Positions 7,224-14,961 of a stretch of 23,937 bases of DNA are shown here, piece after piece. Positions within the stretch are counted from its first letter, which is position 1, and each line of letters opens with the position of its first letter. The DNA is taken from positions 1 through 23,937 of IMG/VR virus record IMGVR_UViG_3300006738_000082. One strand, written 5' to 3'. The position numbers were made by a program, and so were the translations under genes. The notes under the pieces are model-generated. The model was not told where the DNA came from and ran no database searches. It was given only the letters and a program-made list of their open reading frames with translations. The DNA comes from a virus.

Positions 7224-8062
7224 GATGTTTCGTCATCCTTCTTCGTTAGCAATGCGGTGTGCGACCACGTTCCAGTCATGCCTCGACGTTCGCATTCTTT
7301 TGAAATCGCGCCCTTGTATCGTTCCTTCATCCCGTTCAGGAACACATGGACAACTTCCATCGAAGGCAATTTACCTTCCGACATAACTTCCTTCTCTGCC
7401 GCCAGCAGACGGTTGATTTCGTGCTGAACCGCGCCGCCATTGATTCCCAACTGTCGCAGGTAAATATGATCGCCCTGATCGATCAGATTCATCGGTGATG
7501 CCCGTGCTGCATCAAGCGCCTGAGCGCAGGCAGTCATAATGTGATGTTCTTCTTCATGCTTCTCGAAATCTTCCTCAGTGATTTCATCAACGCCAAGAAA
7601 TTCTTTGATCGAATCATACTGCTCGATCAGGCCAGCGACACGACGAATCGCGCCGCTTAGATTCTCCTCGATCTGCATGATCCCGCCGCGAAGTTCGTCA
7701 GCTTCGGCCTCAAGCAAGTCAGCTTCCAGACATTCATCGCTGGTTTCGGCAGACCGCTTGATTGCCGCATCACGTTCCTTAATAGCGATCTCGATCTCAT
7801 GCTTTCTGATGTTGACCGTACTTTCGCGGATACCACCTTTGGCCGATTCAATCTCGCTGCAAATCTGCCGCAGATTTCGGAACGGTGACGGGTGCGCAAT
7901 GGTCAGCGCGTTCGTCATCGTTTGCGACTGCCGCTTGCGAAACTGCTGCGTGTCCTTCTCAACAAGCGGCATGTATTCACGAATCACATCGAGCATCGCA
8001 CCGTGCGTTTGCTCAAGGCGAACAGGCAGGGCGTTTATTGTTGTGGCTAGTTCTGTGGTCAC
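7205..8062 (-). CDS. Coiled-coil phage protein downstream of the fibre gene
   Basis: A 285-residue, mostly helical protein. Residues about 65-165 are rich in Glu, Lys, Arg, Ile and Leu with heptad-like spacing (EIESAKGGIRESTVNIRKHEI, then ADLLEAEADELRGGI), suggesting a long coiled coil. A second helical region follows (DEITEEDFEKHEEEHH, RLLAAEKEVMSEG). The GTG start shares the TAGTG overlap with the fibre stop codon, so its translation is probably coupled to the fibre. No membrane segment, no known domain. It might be a fibre-associated or internal virion protein. Confidence 0.7.
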   Translation of the reverse strand: MTTELATTINALPVRLEQTHGAMLDVIREYMPLVEKDTQQFRKRQSQTMTNALTIAHPSPFRNLRQICSEIESAKGGIRESTVNIRKHEIEIAIKERDAAIKRSAETSDECLEADLLEAEADELRGGIMQIEENLSGAIRRVAGLIEQYDSIKEFLGVDEITEEDFEKHEEEHHIMTACAQALDAARASPMNLIDQGDHIYLRQLGINGGAVQHEINRLLAAEKEVMSEGKLPSMEVVHVFLNGMKERYKGAISKECERRGMTGTWSHTALLTKKDDETSCSEPS

Positions 8063-10608
8063 TACTGCAACCCTCCATTTGAACCGGACAGACCTGCGGC
8101 CATGCCTATGGCTTCGGTTAAATCGCCAAAGTCAGTTGCGTTGCCAGTGCTTTGAATGACAACAGTTTCGATGATATTGGACGTGAACGACCCGCCACCC
8201 GCACGACATGCTTTTGTCAGGTCACTTTCACCACTGGCATAAGCAGCAGCAGCAGAACAATCACCGAAGTCAGTAGCGTTTGCTGCGGACGCTATGGTGA
8301 GGTAATCAATGTAGTTCCGGTATGCACCAGAGTCAGCACCAAACGAAATCCCCCTGGTCGCACTGCCGCAACCCGCGTCAGAACCCGCTCCCCAGGTTTG
8401 CGATGTGTCGCCAAAATCAGTCGCGTTTCCCAAACTGGCAATCGTTACATAATCAATCGTGATATGACTTCCAGATCCAGCAAAAGCAATCGCACGGGTC
8501 GAACTTGATATGCCGGAAGCGCTGTTCCTCGCAAGGGTCAAATCACCGAAGTCAGAAGCGTTGCCAAGACTGTCAATCGTAATGTAGTCAATCGTTCCGG
8601 TGGCGGTGCATCGGCCCAAACTAATACCGCGAGTTGCACTTCCACAACCATTGCGACCGCCAGCGGCAGCAACCGCATCGCCAAAGTCAGCAGCATCCCC
8701 AACTGATGACAACGTGACGTAATCGATTGTGTTCACGTTGGAATAACAGGCACTTGCGTTTGTATTGCCTGCGAAGATCACACCCCGAGTTGAATTGGCG
8801 ATACCGCCTGCGGTTTGCCTTGCTTGCGTCGAGTCACCAAAGTCGGTTGCGTTGCCCAAACTGGCAATCGTCCAATAATCAAGAACGTCACTGATCCCTC
8901 TGCCACCAGCACGAATAGCCCGATCATAGACTCCTGATTCCTCTGTCACTGATCCTTCAATAACTGTGGTTTCCCAAACGGTCGGTCCTGATGCTGCTGT
9001 GCAGAACAGGCGAACCACATCGTAAAGCCCATCAGCATTCAACAACACCTTGACATTGCTGCTCGATGTTTGCGAGTCGTTGGTTTGATGCGTGATCTTC
9101 TGTCCCGCGGCGCTGGCGTTCGATGAAACATTCCAGTCGTTGTTACCGTTAATCTCGATCCAGTCATCAACACTTGCTGTTTCCGGGAGAGTCAGGGTGC
9201 AGGCGGTCGCGGAATCAATGAAGTACCGTGTCCCGGCAACCATTGTCTTTGATGTCGCTGTGACTACTTCAGCGCTGACCCCCGCGCCGCCAACCTGATC
9301 ATCGACGTAAGCCTTAACGCTTTGCTGCGTCGGCACCTTGGTAGCCGAGTCAGATGTCATGTCATCTTCGTCAATCGAGCCAAGAAGTGAAGCATCAGCA
9401 ACGATGGCATCCAGTTCGGTCAACGCATCGATATCACTGGTTTGAACGTAACTGCTAAGGTCAAGGTCAAGGATGTCAGCAGTAACATGTGTGTGCGGCG
9501 AAACCTCACCCTCGGTGCCTTCGTGCATCTTCAGGTCGTCAATGAAACCGCTGATGGTCGCGCCGCCACCGCGAACCTCGATCTTCAATTTCTGAATCGT
9601 GTTCGTGGATGGATTGAAAGCGCTCTTGGGAATCGAGACCGGTTGCCAGTCCGTCGTGTTGCTGCTGTCAAAGCCATACGTCCCGTTCTTCACGATCACG
9701 TTGTTGCTCTTGACCACATCGCTGGCGTTGAGCAATTGCAGGCGCAACTTCTTTCGTCCTGGCCATACGCCGCCTGACTTGATGAAGAACTCAAACGTGT
9801 CAATGTCGCTGATGTCCTGACCGCTCCCAGCGTCCAACACCATTTGATCACTACTTGCCGCGCTGGCGAACTCCATCGATTTCGTGCCGTTGTGAGCGTC
9901 GTTCGTTGAAGCGTCTGTCCACGTTCCGTCCGATGTGGTTGTCCAGTCGTCGTCTTCGTCGTAGATGACCGTGGTGGTCAACTGCGGTTCTGTCGCCAGA
10001 GCGGCAACCGTCACCTGTCGAAGTTTGACCTGGCCATCAGGTACGTCGGGCGCAACCGGAGTCGCCGCTGCGGTGCCGGTCACCTTCGTGATCGTGCCGC
10101 TGTCGGTGGCGACGATGAGATCGATGCGTGGATTGCTGGCATCGGCGGCATCAAGCGTGACCGTGGTGATCGGAGCAGAGAACTTGAACCCGTCAATGCA
10201 GTACAGGTTGGCCACCGCGATGAAATCGAGGTCTTCATCCCACACCACCGACGCATTGGTGACGAACGTACCCTGGAAGTTCAGATGATTGAGCGTGTCA
10301 ACGATCCACTGGATTCTGTCACCGGGTAACGCAATCCACACATCAGCAGACGCACCGGACAGGCTGATCTTCGTCGTGCCACTTGAACCGTCGTAAACCG
10401 TGTCGCGGCTCAACGTGGTGCCAGACGCGGTATAGGTGCCGAGTCCGGTTTCCCAATTGTCACCGTCGATGATGAGGTATTCACCCTCTTCGCCGTCATT
10501 CAGCTTGTCGCCAACCGCCTGATAACCGGACACAACCCCGACAAGGGTGACTGTACCCTGGCCGCTCGTCGTAGTTGTTTCGCGCACTCTCGATGGAAAT
10601 TGGGGCAT
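8062..10608 (-). CDS. Tail fibre with N-terminal virion-binding region and six C-terminal repeats
   Basis: A protein of 848 residues, the longest in the window. The N-terminus (RVRETTTTSGQGTVTLVGVV, then WETGLGTYTASGTTLSRDTV) matches a widespread phage fibre N-terminal module. Around residues 215-370 there is a beta-sandwich-like region ending GFIDDLKMHEG that resembles carbohydrate-binding modules. SATKVPTQQSVKAYVD near residue 430 is a common fibre motif. From about residue 556 to the end there are six tandem repeats built on IDYVTIASLGNATDFGD. No protease or lyase motif is seen, and no intramolecular chaperone domain. The ATG follows AAGGA by about eight bases. Role: host recognition, probably through surface glycans; the specificity cannot be told. 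The family-level call is strong, the domain limits are approximate. Confidence 0.85.
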   Translation of the reverse strand: MPQFPSRVRETTTTSGQGTVTLVGVVSGYQAVGDKLNDGEEGEYLIIDGDNWETGLGTYTASGTTLSRDTVYDGSSGTTKISLSGASADVWIALPGDRIQWIVDTLNHLNFQGTFVTNASVVWDEDLDFIAVANLYCIDGFKFSAPITTVTLDAADASNPRIDLIVATDSGTITKVTGTAAATPVAPDVPDGQVKLRQVTVAALATEPQLTTTVIYDEDDDWTTTSDGTWTDASTNDAHNGTKSMEFASAASSDQMVLDAGSGQDISDIDTFEFFIKSGGVWPGRKKLRLQLLNASDVVKSNNVIVKNGTYGFDSSNTTDWQPVSIPKSAFNPSTNTIQKLKIEVRGGGATISGFIDDLKMHEGTEGEVSPHTHVTADILDLDLSSYVQTSDIDALTELDAIVADASLLGSIDEDDMTSDSATKVPTQQSVKAYVDDQVGGAGVSAEVVTATSKTMVAGTRYFIDSATACTLTLPETASVDDWIEINGNNDWNVSSNASAAGQKITHQTNDSQTSSSNVKVLLNADGLYDVVRLFCTAASGPTVWETTVIEGSVTEESGVYDRAIRAGGRGISDVLDYWTIASLGNATDFGDSTQARQTAGGIANSTRGVIFAGNTNASACYSNVNTIDYVTLSSVGDAADFGDAVAAAGGRNGCGSATRGISLGRCTATGTIDYITIDSLGNASDFGDLTLARNSASGISSSTRAIAFAGSGSHITIDYVTIASLGNATDFGDTSQTWGAGSDAGCGSATRGISFGADSGAYRNYIDYLTIASAANATDFGDCSAAAAYASGESDLTKACRAGGGSFTSNIIETVVIQSTGNATDFGDLTEAIGMAAGLSGSNGGLQ
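8085..8940. repeat. Six tandem repeats in the fibre C-terminus
   Basis: Each unit contains a version of IDYxTIxSLGNATDFGD followed by a small-residue stretch such as SSTRGIxFAG. The codons for the DFGD core appear on the plus strand near 8123, 8261, 8408, 8543, 8678 and 8834, giving steps of 138, 147, 135, 135 and 156 bases (46, 49, 45, 45 and 52 residues). All steps are multiples of three. The last unit (IIETVVIQSTGNATDFGD) is truncated at the C-terminus. Six units of this length would suit a closed six-bladed beta-propeller (kelch-like), which is inference. Confidence 0.85.
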
Positions 10609-10618
10609 GGTCTATTCC

Positions 10619-11143
10619 TTAAATCACACCGGCAAGCACATTGCAACTTGCGGTAGAAACGTCGAAAACGTCAAACTCGATGTACTCCGTCCCAATCGTG
10701 GGAAGGAGGATCATCGCCGTGGTGTTGTCGGCAGGACTGAGCAGGCCGATCCAGTTGTCACCGCCAAACGTCGGTTGGAACGCACCGGCCACAACCGTGT
10801 CGGCAATCAGTTCTGTGTCGAGGATGTCCGCACCGGCCGCACCGGTTTGCGTACCGAGCGTGAACGTCGCGGTCATCAATCGTGTCGGAATCCAGATCGG
10901 GGTGGCGCTTGGGGTTCTGCTCCATCCCCAGATATTGCAACTGAACGTCTCGTTGGCCGCATCTGTACCGAAACCGATCACCTTGAGCATGGAACCGCCA
11001 CCCGTAATCACACCGGTGGTGGTGCTGGGCGTGGGCGCTGTCGAAGTCGCAACAGGGTTGGATGCCGCGTCTACGGTCTGGTTAGTGGCAAAGATGGCCT
11101 TTAAGGGGCTTTTGGGAATCTCTGAATAGGTGGGCGTACTCAT
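10619..11143 (-). CDS. Putative virion structural protein, unknown
   Basis: A protein of 174 residues, rich in Thr, Ala, Gly and Ile with alternating hydrophobic residues (LKVIGFGTDAANETFSCNIWGW, PTRLMTATFTLG, EYIEFDVFDV), so a beta-sandwich is likely. There are very few charges and no membrane helix. The ATG has a strong site (AGGAAGG) about four bases upstream and begins two bases after the previous stop; the fibre gene starts ten bases after its own stop. Its place between a small beta protein and the fibre suggests a decoration, neck or fibre-attachment protein. No family recognised. Confidence 0.7.
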   Translation of the reverse strand: MSTPTYSEIPKSPLKAIFATNQTVDAASNPVATSTAPTPSTTTGVITGGGSMLKVIGFGTDAANETFSCNIWGWSRTPSATPIWIPTRLMTATFTLGTQTGAAGADILDTELIADTVVAGAFQPTFGGDNWIGLLSPADNTTAMILLPTIGTEYIEFDVFDVSTASCNVLAGVI

Positions 11144-11145
11144 GG

Positions 11146-11586
11146 TTACCTTCCTGCGACAATTCTGACGGTCGCCGTGTCTGCACTGGTGTTCTTGAAG
11201 TAGACGGCCTCGATGTCGTCTGAGGTGTCGTCAAAAGCGCCAACCGATCCATCACCCTGCTCACCGGCATCAGAGGCCAGGGTAAACGGGATGTTGGCGA
11301 CCATCCCCATAGTGAACCATCGGGCAGCAGTGTTGTTGACCAGTTGAATGCTGCCTGCCTTGTCGCTGATCACGAACAACCACTCGAAACTGGCCAGGTC
11401 GTCCGCGACATCGAACAGCTTGATGATGGCCGTTGTCGCAACCGAGTGCGTCTGGTCATGCTTCTCGTTGTTGGCCAGCGCATGGCGAACCGGTTGCTCA
11501 TGCAACTGGAGACCGCCACTCGTCAGCGGATCGCCAAGAGCGTCGTACATTTCAAACCGGTTCCATAAACGTGTGTCAAAACTCAC
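11146..11586 (-). CDS. Putative virion structural protein, unknown
   Basis: A protein of 146 residues with mostly beta-type segments (SFEWLFVISDKAGSIQLV, ARWFTMGMVANIPFTLA, AVYFKNTSADTATVRIVAG). The closing stretch, with residues such as VYFKNTSADTATVRI, resembles beta-sandwich virion proteins with a 'KNxSxxxATVRI' ending. It starts with GTG in a GTGA overlap with the adaptor-like gene before it, which supports translational coupling. No enzyme motif. Its small size and position between an adaptor-like protein and another beta protein suggest a neck or decoration protein. Confidence 0.7.
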   Translation of the reverse strand: MSFDTRLWNRFEMYDALGDPLTSGGLQLHEQPVRHALANNEKHDQTHSVATTAIIKLFDVADDLASFEWLFVISDKAGSIQLVNNTAARWFTMGMVANIPFTLASDAGEQGDGSVGAFDDTSDDIEAVYFKNTSADTATVRIVAGR

Positions 11587-12308
11587 GATGGCAGTCCTGT
11601 CGTTGTGAAGTTCCAGTTGTAGTCACGTCCACCCGGCGCGAGGATTCCACCACGAATAGGGCCGAGGTTGGCCATCGCTGCGCCGTCCGCACGCGCCATC
11701 CGATCAAAGGTGGATGACTGCGGGATCATTTCCAGTTCGCGTGGATCGTCATTCACATAACTCTTGGCATACGCGCCCACGATCTGCTTCAACAGGAAGT
11801 CGAAACTGGTCGGGACATTCGCCACCTCGTTGCCCTGGGTCAGATCACGCCAACTTGCCCGGTATGTCAGGGTCGCTGCGTTCTCTTCATCTGACGTGGG
11901 CGTGGGATAGATTTCCAGGCGAGGAACATCAGGGGCCGAGGTGCTGGTGAACTGGCCGGGGAAGACCAGTGCGTAGCGGTAGGAGTAAGTGGTGTCGCCC
12001 CGCGCAAGTTCACGCAACTGGGCGATCTCACTGATGTCCACTGGGTTGGCCCGGTACGACAGGGTCTCACTCATGTCCAGAGACAACACCTCTCCCGTGG
12101 AACCAAAATCCCTCGGGAGAAGTACGAACCCCTGGCCATCGTGAAAATCGACGCCAACCGGTGGGCGCAGACGCCAGTTCCACGAATGCAGGTCGAAGAG
12201 ATACCGACCCGCCTCGTTGCAGATGGCGTCAACATCCAGTCGGGGATCAATCGTCCCACCGACCGTGTATTGGGCCTGATTCCGCATGTCGTTGAGCGTA
12301 ACGCTCAT
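11583..12308 (-). CDS. Adaptor-like head-tail connector protein
   Basis: A protein of 241 residues. An N-terminal helix (LNDMRNQAQYTV) and a second (DVDAICNEAGRYLFDLHSWNW) carry the W-x-W type ending seen in adaptor/neck proteins that dock beneath the portal. A beta-rich middle follows (GQGFVLLPRDFGSTGEVLSL, PRLEIYPTPTSDEENAATLTY), then a C-terminal helix (FDFLLKQIVGAYAKSYV) before a flexible tail. The pattern (helix, beta sheet, PRLEIYPTP, helix) fits P22 gp4-like or 'phage adaptor' groups. The ATG lies about five bases after GGAGGTG. The call is based on arrangement and position after the head genes, with moderate certainty. Confidence 0.6.
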   Translation of the reverse strand: MSVTLNDMRNQAQYTVGGTIDPRLDVDAICNEAGRYLFDLHSWNWRLRPPVGVDFHDGQGFVLLPRDFGSTGEVLSLDMSETLSYRANPVDISEIAQLRELARGDTTYSYRYALVFPGQFTSTSAPDVPRLEIYPTPTSDEENAATLTYRASWRDLTQGNEVANVPTSFDFLLKQIVGAYAKSYVNDDPRELEMIPQSSTFDRMARADGAAMANLGPIRGGILAPGGRDYNWNFTTTGLPS

Positions 12309-12323
12309 CGGCCACCTCCATCA

Positions 12324-12677
12324 TCAAACAGTGATGACAGGAGGTGCGGCCACGCCCGAACCGCCGAGAATTACCCATCCCACGGTGCTGTTGATGAACT
12401 GCAAGGTCATCTGGTCACCGGCATCGGCAAAGACGATGGTTGCGAATCCTGTCGTTGTGGTCGGGGTGAGCGTTCCGTCACCGCCACCATCCGTTCCCAG
12501 TTGGATCGTGAGCGTCTGACCGGGAACACCGTCCACCAACGTCAGTGCCTCGGCGTCACCGCCTGTGGTCTTCACCACCACCTTGTGGGTGATCGGGATC
12601 GCCAGCACGTCGGCCGCGACTGTTGTTGAGTTTAGATTTCCATGGATCAATCGAAGAGTTTCGGTAGGCGAAGGCAT
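12324..12677 (-). CDS. Small beta-rich virion protein, unknown
   Basis: A protein of 117 residues (MPSPTETLRLIHGNLNSTT onward) with beta-type sequence: HKVVVKTTGGDAEALTLVDG, QTLTIQLG, GFATIVFADAGDQMTLQFI, GWVILGGSGV. This arrangement recalls small phage head-decoration or trimeric beta-helix/'GWVILGG'-ending proteins that many phages carry next to the capsid gene. The ATG at 12677 has GAAGGAAAGGA upstream, an excellent site, so the longer frame that begins at 12821 is not used. Probable virion component. Confidence 0.7.
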   Translation of the reverse strand: MPSPTETLRLIHGNLNSTTVAADVLAIPITHKVVVKTTGGDAEALTLVDGVPGQTLTIQLGTDGGGDGTLTPTTTTGFATIVFADAGDQMTLQFINSTVGWVILGGSGVAAPPVITV

Positions 12678-12723
12678 GTTTATCCTTTCCTTCTGTGGGT
12701 GTGTACCGACCCACTCGCGTGAG

Positions 12724-12918
12724 TCATTTGCGTTTTCTGAACCATCGCCCGTATATGGTGGGGTCTGGCTTGTGCTGCTCCACGGTCTCTGCCGGTTCTT
12801 CGGTTGATTCAGCGCCACCAAGCATGGCGGCGTGTCTCAGGGCTTTGAAGACCTGCCCACCCCCCGTAAACGGAGCGTGGATTTTGTAGACCGTGGTTGC
12901 GATTTCTTCAGCAGTCAT
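12724..12918 (-). CDS. Small hypothetical protein
   Basis: A 64-residue protein (MTAEEIATTVYKIHAP onward) ending in the basic FRKRK. The first 35 residues look helical and the rest hydrophilic. A longer frame begins with GTG at 12942, but that start lies inside a GC-rich hairpin, so ATG 12918 is preferred even though its ribosome site (GGCGGGAC) is weak. The gene lies between two virion genes; no function can be assigned. Confidence 0.55.
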   Translation of the reverse strand: MTAEEIATTVYKIHAPFTGGGQVFKALRHAAMLGGAESTEEPAETVEQHKPDPTIYGRWFRKRK

Positions 12919-12937
12919 ACTGTCCCGCCAATACCCG

Positions 12938-12957
12938 CCCACCCCCGGAGGGGTGGG
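12938..12957 (-). terminator. GC-rich hairpin, possible RNA end or attenuator
   Basis: The stem cccacccc / ggggtggg is eight base pairs around a four-base loop (12946-12949). It sits between the beta-rich virion gene and the small gene that follows. There is no T-tract on the minus strand after it, so a standard intrinsic terminator is doubtful. It may instead slow transcription, protect a 3' end after processing, or hide the start of the next gene. Confidence 0.5.
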
Positions 12958-12967
12958 GCAGGCGGCG

Positions 12968-12985
12968 CTTCTTCCGAGGAAGAAG
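12968..12985 (-). other. Perfect 18-base palindrome after a virion gene stop
   Basis: cttcttccgaggaagaag is an exact palindrome beginning nine bases after the stop of the gene at 12994-13734. As RNA it gives a seven-pair stem with a four-base CUCG loop. It is followed eleven bases on by the GC-rich hairpin at 12938-12957, so two stem-loops lie in series. Confidence 0.6.
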
Positions 12986-12993
12986 AATCGGGG

Positions 12994-13734
12994 TCAGGCT
13001 CGGTTTTCCTGACGGACGTAAATCCAGTCAACATCAATCGACTGGGCTACGGCACCGTCATTGCGAACCTCGATAACCGGGCTGAGATCGTCGGTGTCGG
13101 GGATGTTCGTGCTGACAGCGGCCTTGAAGACGCCATCAACGAAGAACTTCACGCGACTGTTGCCGATCACCTCGAATGCCAGTTCAACAAACGTGGCATC
13201 GGCCAGATCGGAACCGGTGTCACCGGTCGTCTCGGTCGATGCGTTTTCAACGACATAGTCAATGTCGCCGGTTGAATCCGGGCAGCGGAAACCGATGGAC
13301 TCGGTCACGCCACTGAGGATCGCCGTATCCGGTGCAGCCAGGCCGACAAACCAGTCGGTCTCGCTGATGTCAACGACAGCAACGCGAATGGCGAACAACA
13401 TCCGACTGCCGTCAGCAACCTTGAAGGCCGAACCATTCAACTGGATGCTGATGCCATCGTTGTCTGCGTCGTTCGCGGTGAGGCGCAAAACGCCACCGGC
13501 CACGTTGTCGCGGATGGCGATCACTTCGCCAGCATCGCCGCCACCGTCGATCAGCGTGACCAGCCACTCGCCGCGATCTGCGACGGGACTGAACTTGCCA
13601 CCAGGATCGGACTCGTTGGCCAGCGCTGCATCCTGGGCGTAACCGCCAGTGATGAAGTCATCGAAGAACACCACGGCAGGATCGATCTGGTTTCCTTCCA
13701 GGCCCTGGTAGTGTGAGTAAGGATCAAAAGTCAT
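12994..13734 (-). CDS. Beta-sandwich (lectin-like) virion protein next to the capsid gene
   Basis: A protein of 246 residues (MTFDPYSHYQGLEGN onward). It opens with FFDDFITGG and continues with ConA/LamG-like elements: GEVIAIRDNVAGGVLRLTAND, SRMLFAIRVAVVDISETDWFVGLA, FVELAFEVIGNSRVKFFVDG, SIDVDWIYV. The series 'mlFairv ... dWFvGLa ... vkFfvDGv' is typical of lectin-like jelly-roll proteins, a type that phages often place right after the capsid gene. The ATG at 13734 has AGAAGGA upstream; the 47 codons before it up to 13875 run through two strong hairpins and are rejected. Probable head decoration or vertex protein; glycan binding is possible but unproven. Confidence 0.75.
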   Translation of the reverse strand: MTFDPYSHYQGLEGNQIDPAVVFFDDFITGGYAQDAALANESDPGGKFSPVADRGEWLVTLIDGGGDAGEVIAIRDNVAGGVLRLTANDADNDGISIQLNGSAFKVADGSRMLFAIRVAVVDISETDWFVGLAAPDTAILSGVTESIGFRCPDSTGDIDYVVENASTETTGDTGSDLADATFVELAFEVIGNSRVKFFVDGVFKAAVSTNIPDTDDLSPVIEVRNDGAVAQSIDVDWIYVRQENRA

Positions 13735-13787
13735 GTTTTCCTTCTTTCGTGAAACGGGGTTAAACAAACAATTGCGGGTTATCCGTT

Positions 13788-13806
13788 GCCTGGTCGCAAA
13801 CCAGGC
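13788..13806 (-). other. Hairpin in the leader of the beta-sandwich virion gene
   Basis: gcctggt / accaggc form a seven-pair stem around a five-base loop; gttg and caac outside it extend the stem across a one-base bulge. It lies between the 11-pair stem-loop after the capsid gene and the next start codon at 13734. Minus-strand sequence after it is T-rich (TTGTTTGTTT) but begins about ten bases downstream, so it is not a clear terminator. Confidence 0.6.
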
Positions 13807-13823
13807 CAACACAATGGGTGATA

Positions 13824-13865
13824 GGGGACTGCGCTGGACGCTGCGTGAACAGTTGCGCAGTCCCC
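13824..13865 (-). terminator. Long stem-loop after the capsid gene
   Basis: ggggactgcgc (13824-13834) and gcgcagtcccc (13855-13865) pair perfectly over 11 bases, with a 20-base loop. The structure begins 17 bases after the capsid stop. No T-run follows, so it may act as a partial terminator, an RNase-processing site or a 3' stabiliser that raises capsid mRNA level relative to downstream genes. The stem is directly visible; the role is inferred. Confidence 0.6.
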
Positions 13866-13881
13866 CGGTTACCACTCATAA

Positions 13882-14961
13882 TCAGGACGCGGCGAGGTAT
13901 CCGTTGCGCTGGCGGCTGCACTGGAACAGGTTCCACCAGATGTCGCACCAGAACACGACCGTGTCAGGCTTGTCGCCGTCCTTGAACGGGCCAGCCATGT
14001 CGAACCATTTCTTCCTGTGGAACACGATCTTCATGAAGTTCATGTTCAGGAACAGGAAGTCGGGGCTACCCGACGAGAACGAACTCTGATCGTCCAGGCC
14101 TTCGACGTTCCGCACGGGAATGTTGTTGAAGACAGGATCGCCGTATGACGGGTCTTGTGGCCCGGCACGGGTGATGTCGTTGTTCGCACGCAGCGCCTTC
14201 ATGTAGTCGCGACGACCTTCGCGGTTGGTGGCGACAACCATCGCCTTCCATTCGCTTTCGGTGAAGTACGACTTGTAATTCGGCGGTCGTTTGAAGTGGA
14301 CGAGTTGCGAGATCGTGTCGAACCCGGCAACGATGCCGTTGTCCGTGTCGTAGGGCGTTGCCGCCGTGTACGACCCGGTCTGGTTACGCCACTTCGTTTC
14401 TGTGGTCGGGTTGACGCCCTGCACGGTGGTGAAACCGCTTGGGGCCAGACCGTCCGAGGTGACACTGGCGAAGACCGAGTAGGGCTTCTTGCCGGTCGAG
14501 GCTTCCATCGTCGCGTTGGACGCGGTACGAACCATGTCACGTTCGATCAGGTTCAGCAATGACGTATACGTCATGCGGTACTTGTGATCGCGTACGCGCT
14601 TGTATTCGTGGAACTGGCCAACCGAACCGCCGCCACCTGTGTCGTTGAGCAGGATTTCAGCTTCCGTCCAGTTCATGGGCGCACGGGTGTGCCGCCATGG
14701 AACCGTGATGGTGGTGCTTTCCTGCACGTTGGTGACGGTCGCGTCATCGCCGGGCTGGTAGTTGTCGGCAATCTCGGGATCGTTCAGGAAGATCACGTCC
14801 TTGATGGACGAACCACCCTGGACTGACTTTCGGGCGCGGCCGAGAACGTCGAACAGTTCGTAGTTGCGCAGTTGCGCATCATTGATCATTTCGTCGGGGC
14901 TGGTCAGGATTGCCGGACCAGTCATCGTGACGAAGTCAGTAAACATGTCTATGGCAGGCAT
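13882..14961 (-). CDS. Major capsid protein
   Basis: A protein of 359 residues beginning MPAIDMFTDFVTMTGPAI. It contains elements common to HK97-fold capsid proteins of short-tailed phages: an N-terminal helix with basic GRARKSVQGG, IKDVIFLND, a VPWRHTRAPMNWTEAEIL segment, a long-helix region with KYRMTYTSLLNLIERDMV, and a C-terminal beta segment (LFLNMNFMKIVFHRKKWF, DTVVFWCDIWWNLFQCSRQRNGYLA). The preceding gene has the features of a scaffold, the next encodes a beta-sandwich virion protein, and a strong ribosome site (AAAGGA) stands seven bases ahead of the ATG, all expected of the most abundant virion protein. I am fairly sure of the role; the exact family is not pinned down. Confidence 0.78.
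   Translation of the reverse strand: MPAIDMFTDFVTMTGPAILTSPDEMINDAQLRNYELFDVLGRARKSVQGGSSIKDVIFLNDPEIADNYQPGDDATVTNVQESTTITVPWRHTRAPMNWTEAEILLNDTGGGGSVGQFHEYKRVRDHKYRMTYTSLLNLIERDMVRTASNATMEASTGKKPYSVFASVTSDGLAPSGFTTVQGVNPTTETKWRNQTGSYTAATPYDTDNGIVAGFDTISQLVHFKRPPNYKSYFTESEWKAMVVATNREGRRDYMKALRANNDITRAGPQDPSYGDPVFNNIPVRNVEGLDDQSSFSSGSPDFLFLNMNFMKIVFHRKKWFDMAGPFKDGDKPDTVVFWCDIWWNLFQCSRQRNGYLAAS

Noticed and set aside
7578-8159. A 193-residue plus-strand frame rich in Ser and Ile.
   Set aside because: Antisense to the coiled-coil gene and the fibre end; its composition is what an antisense reading of Glu/Asp/Arg-rich helices gives.
8085-8940. A CRISPR array, because of regularly spaced similar segments.
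   Set aside because: The repeats are imperfect, in frame, of changing spacing, and encode a protein repeat in the fibre.
8062-10608. A diversity-generating retroelement acting on the fibre tip.
   Set aside because: No reverse transcriptase or template repeat is present in the window.
3473-12308. A tape-measure gene or a programmed tail-assembly frameshift.
   Set aside because: No long helical tape-measure protein is present, and no slippery site joins two overlapping tail frames; overlaps seen are simple start/stop overlaps.
12678-12821. An N-terminal extension of the small beta-rich protein.
   Set aside because: It overlaps the end of the upstream gene and ignores the GAAGGAAAGGA site just before ATG 12677.
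12938-13865. Standard intrinsic terminators at the hairpins.
   Set aside because: None is followed by a T-run on the minus strand, so I list them as structures of uncertain role.
13735-13875. An N-terminal extension of the lectin-like virion protein.
   Set aside because: The extension runs through two strong hairpins, while ATG 13734 has an excellent ribosome site.
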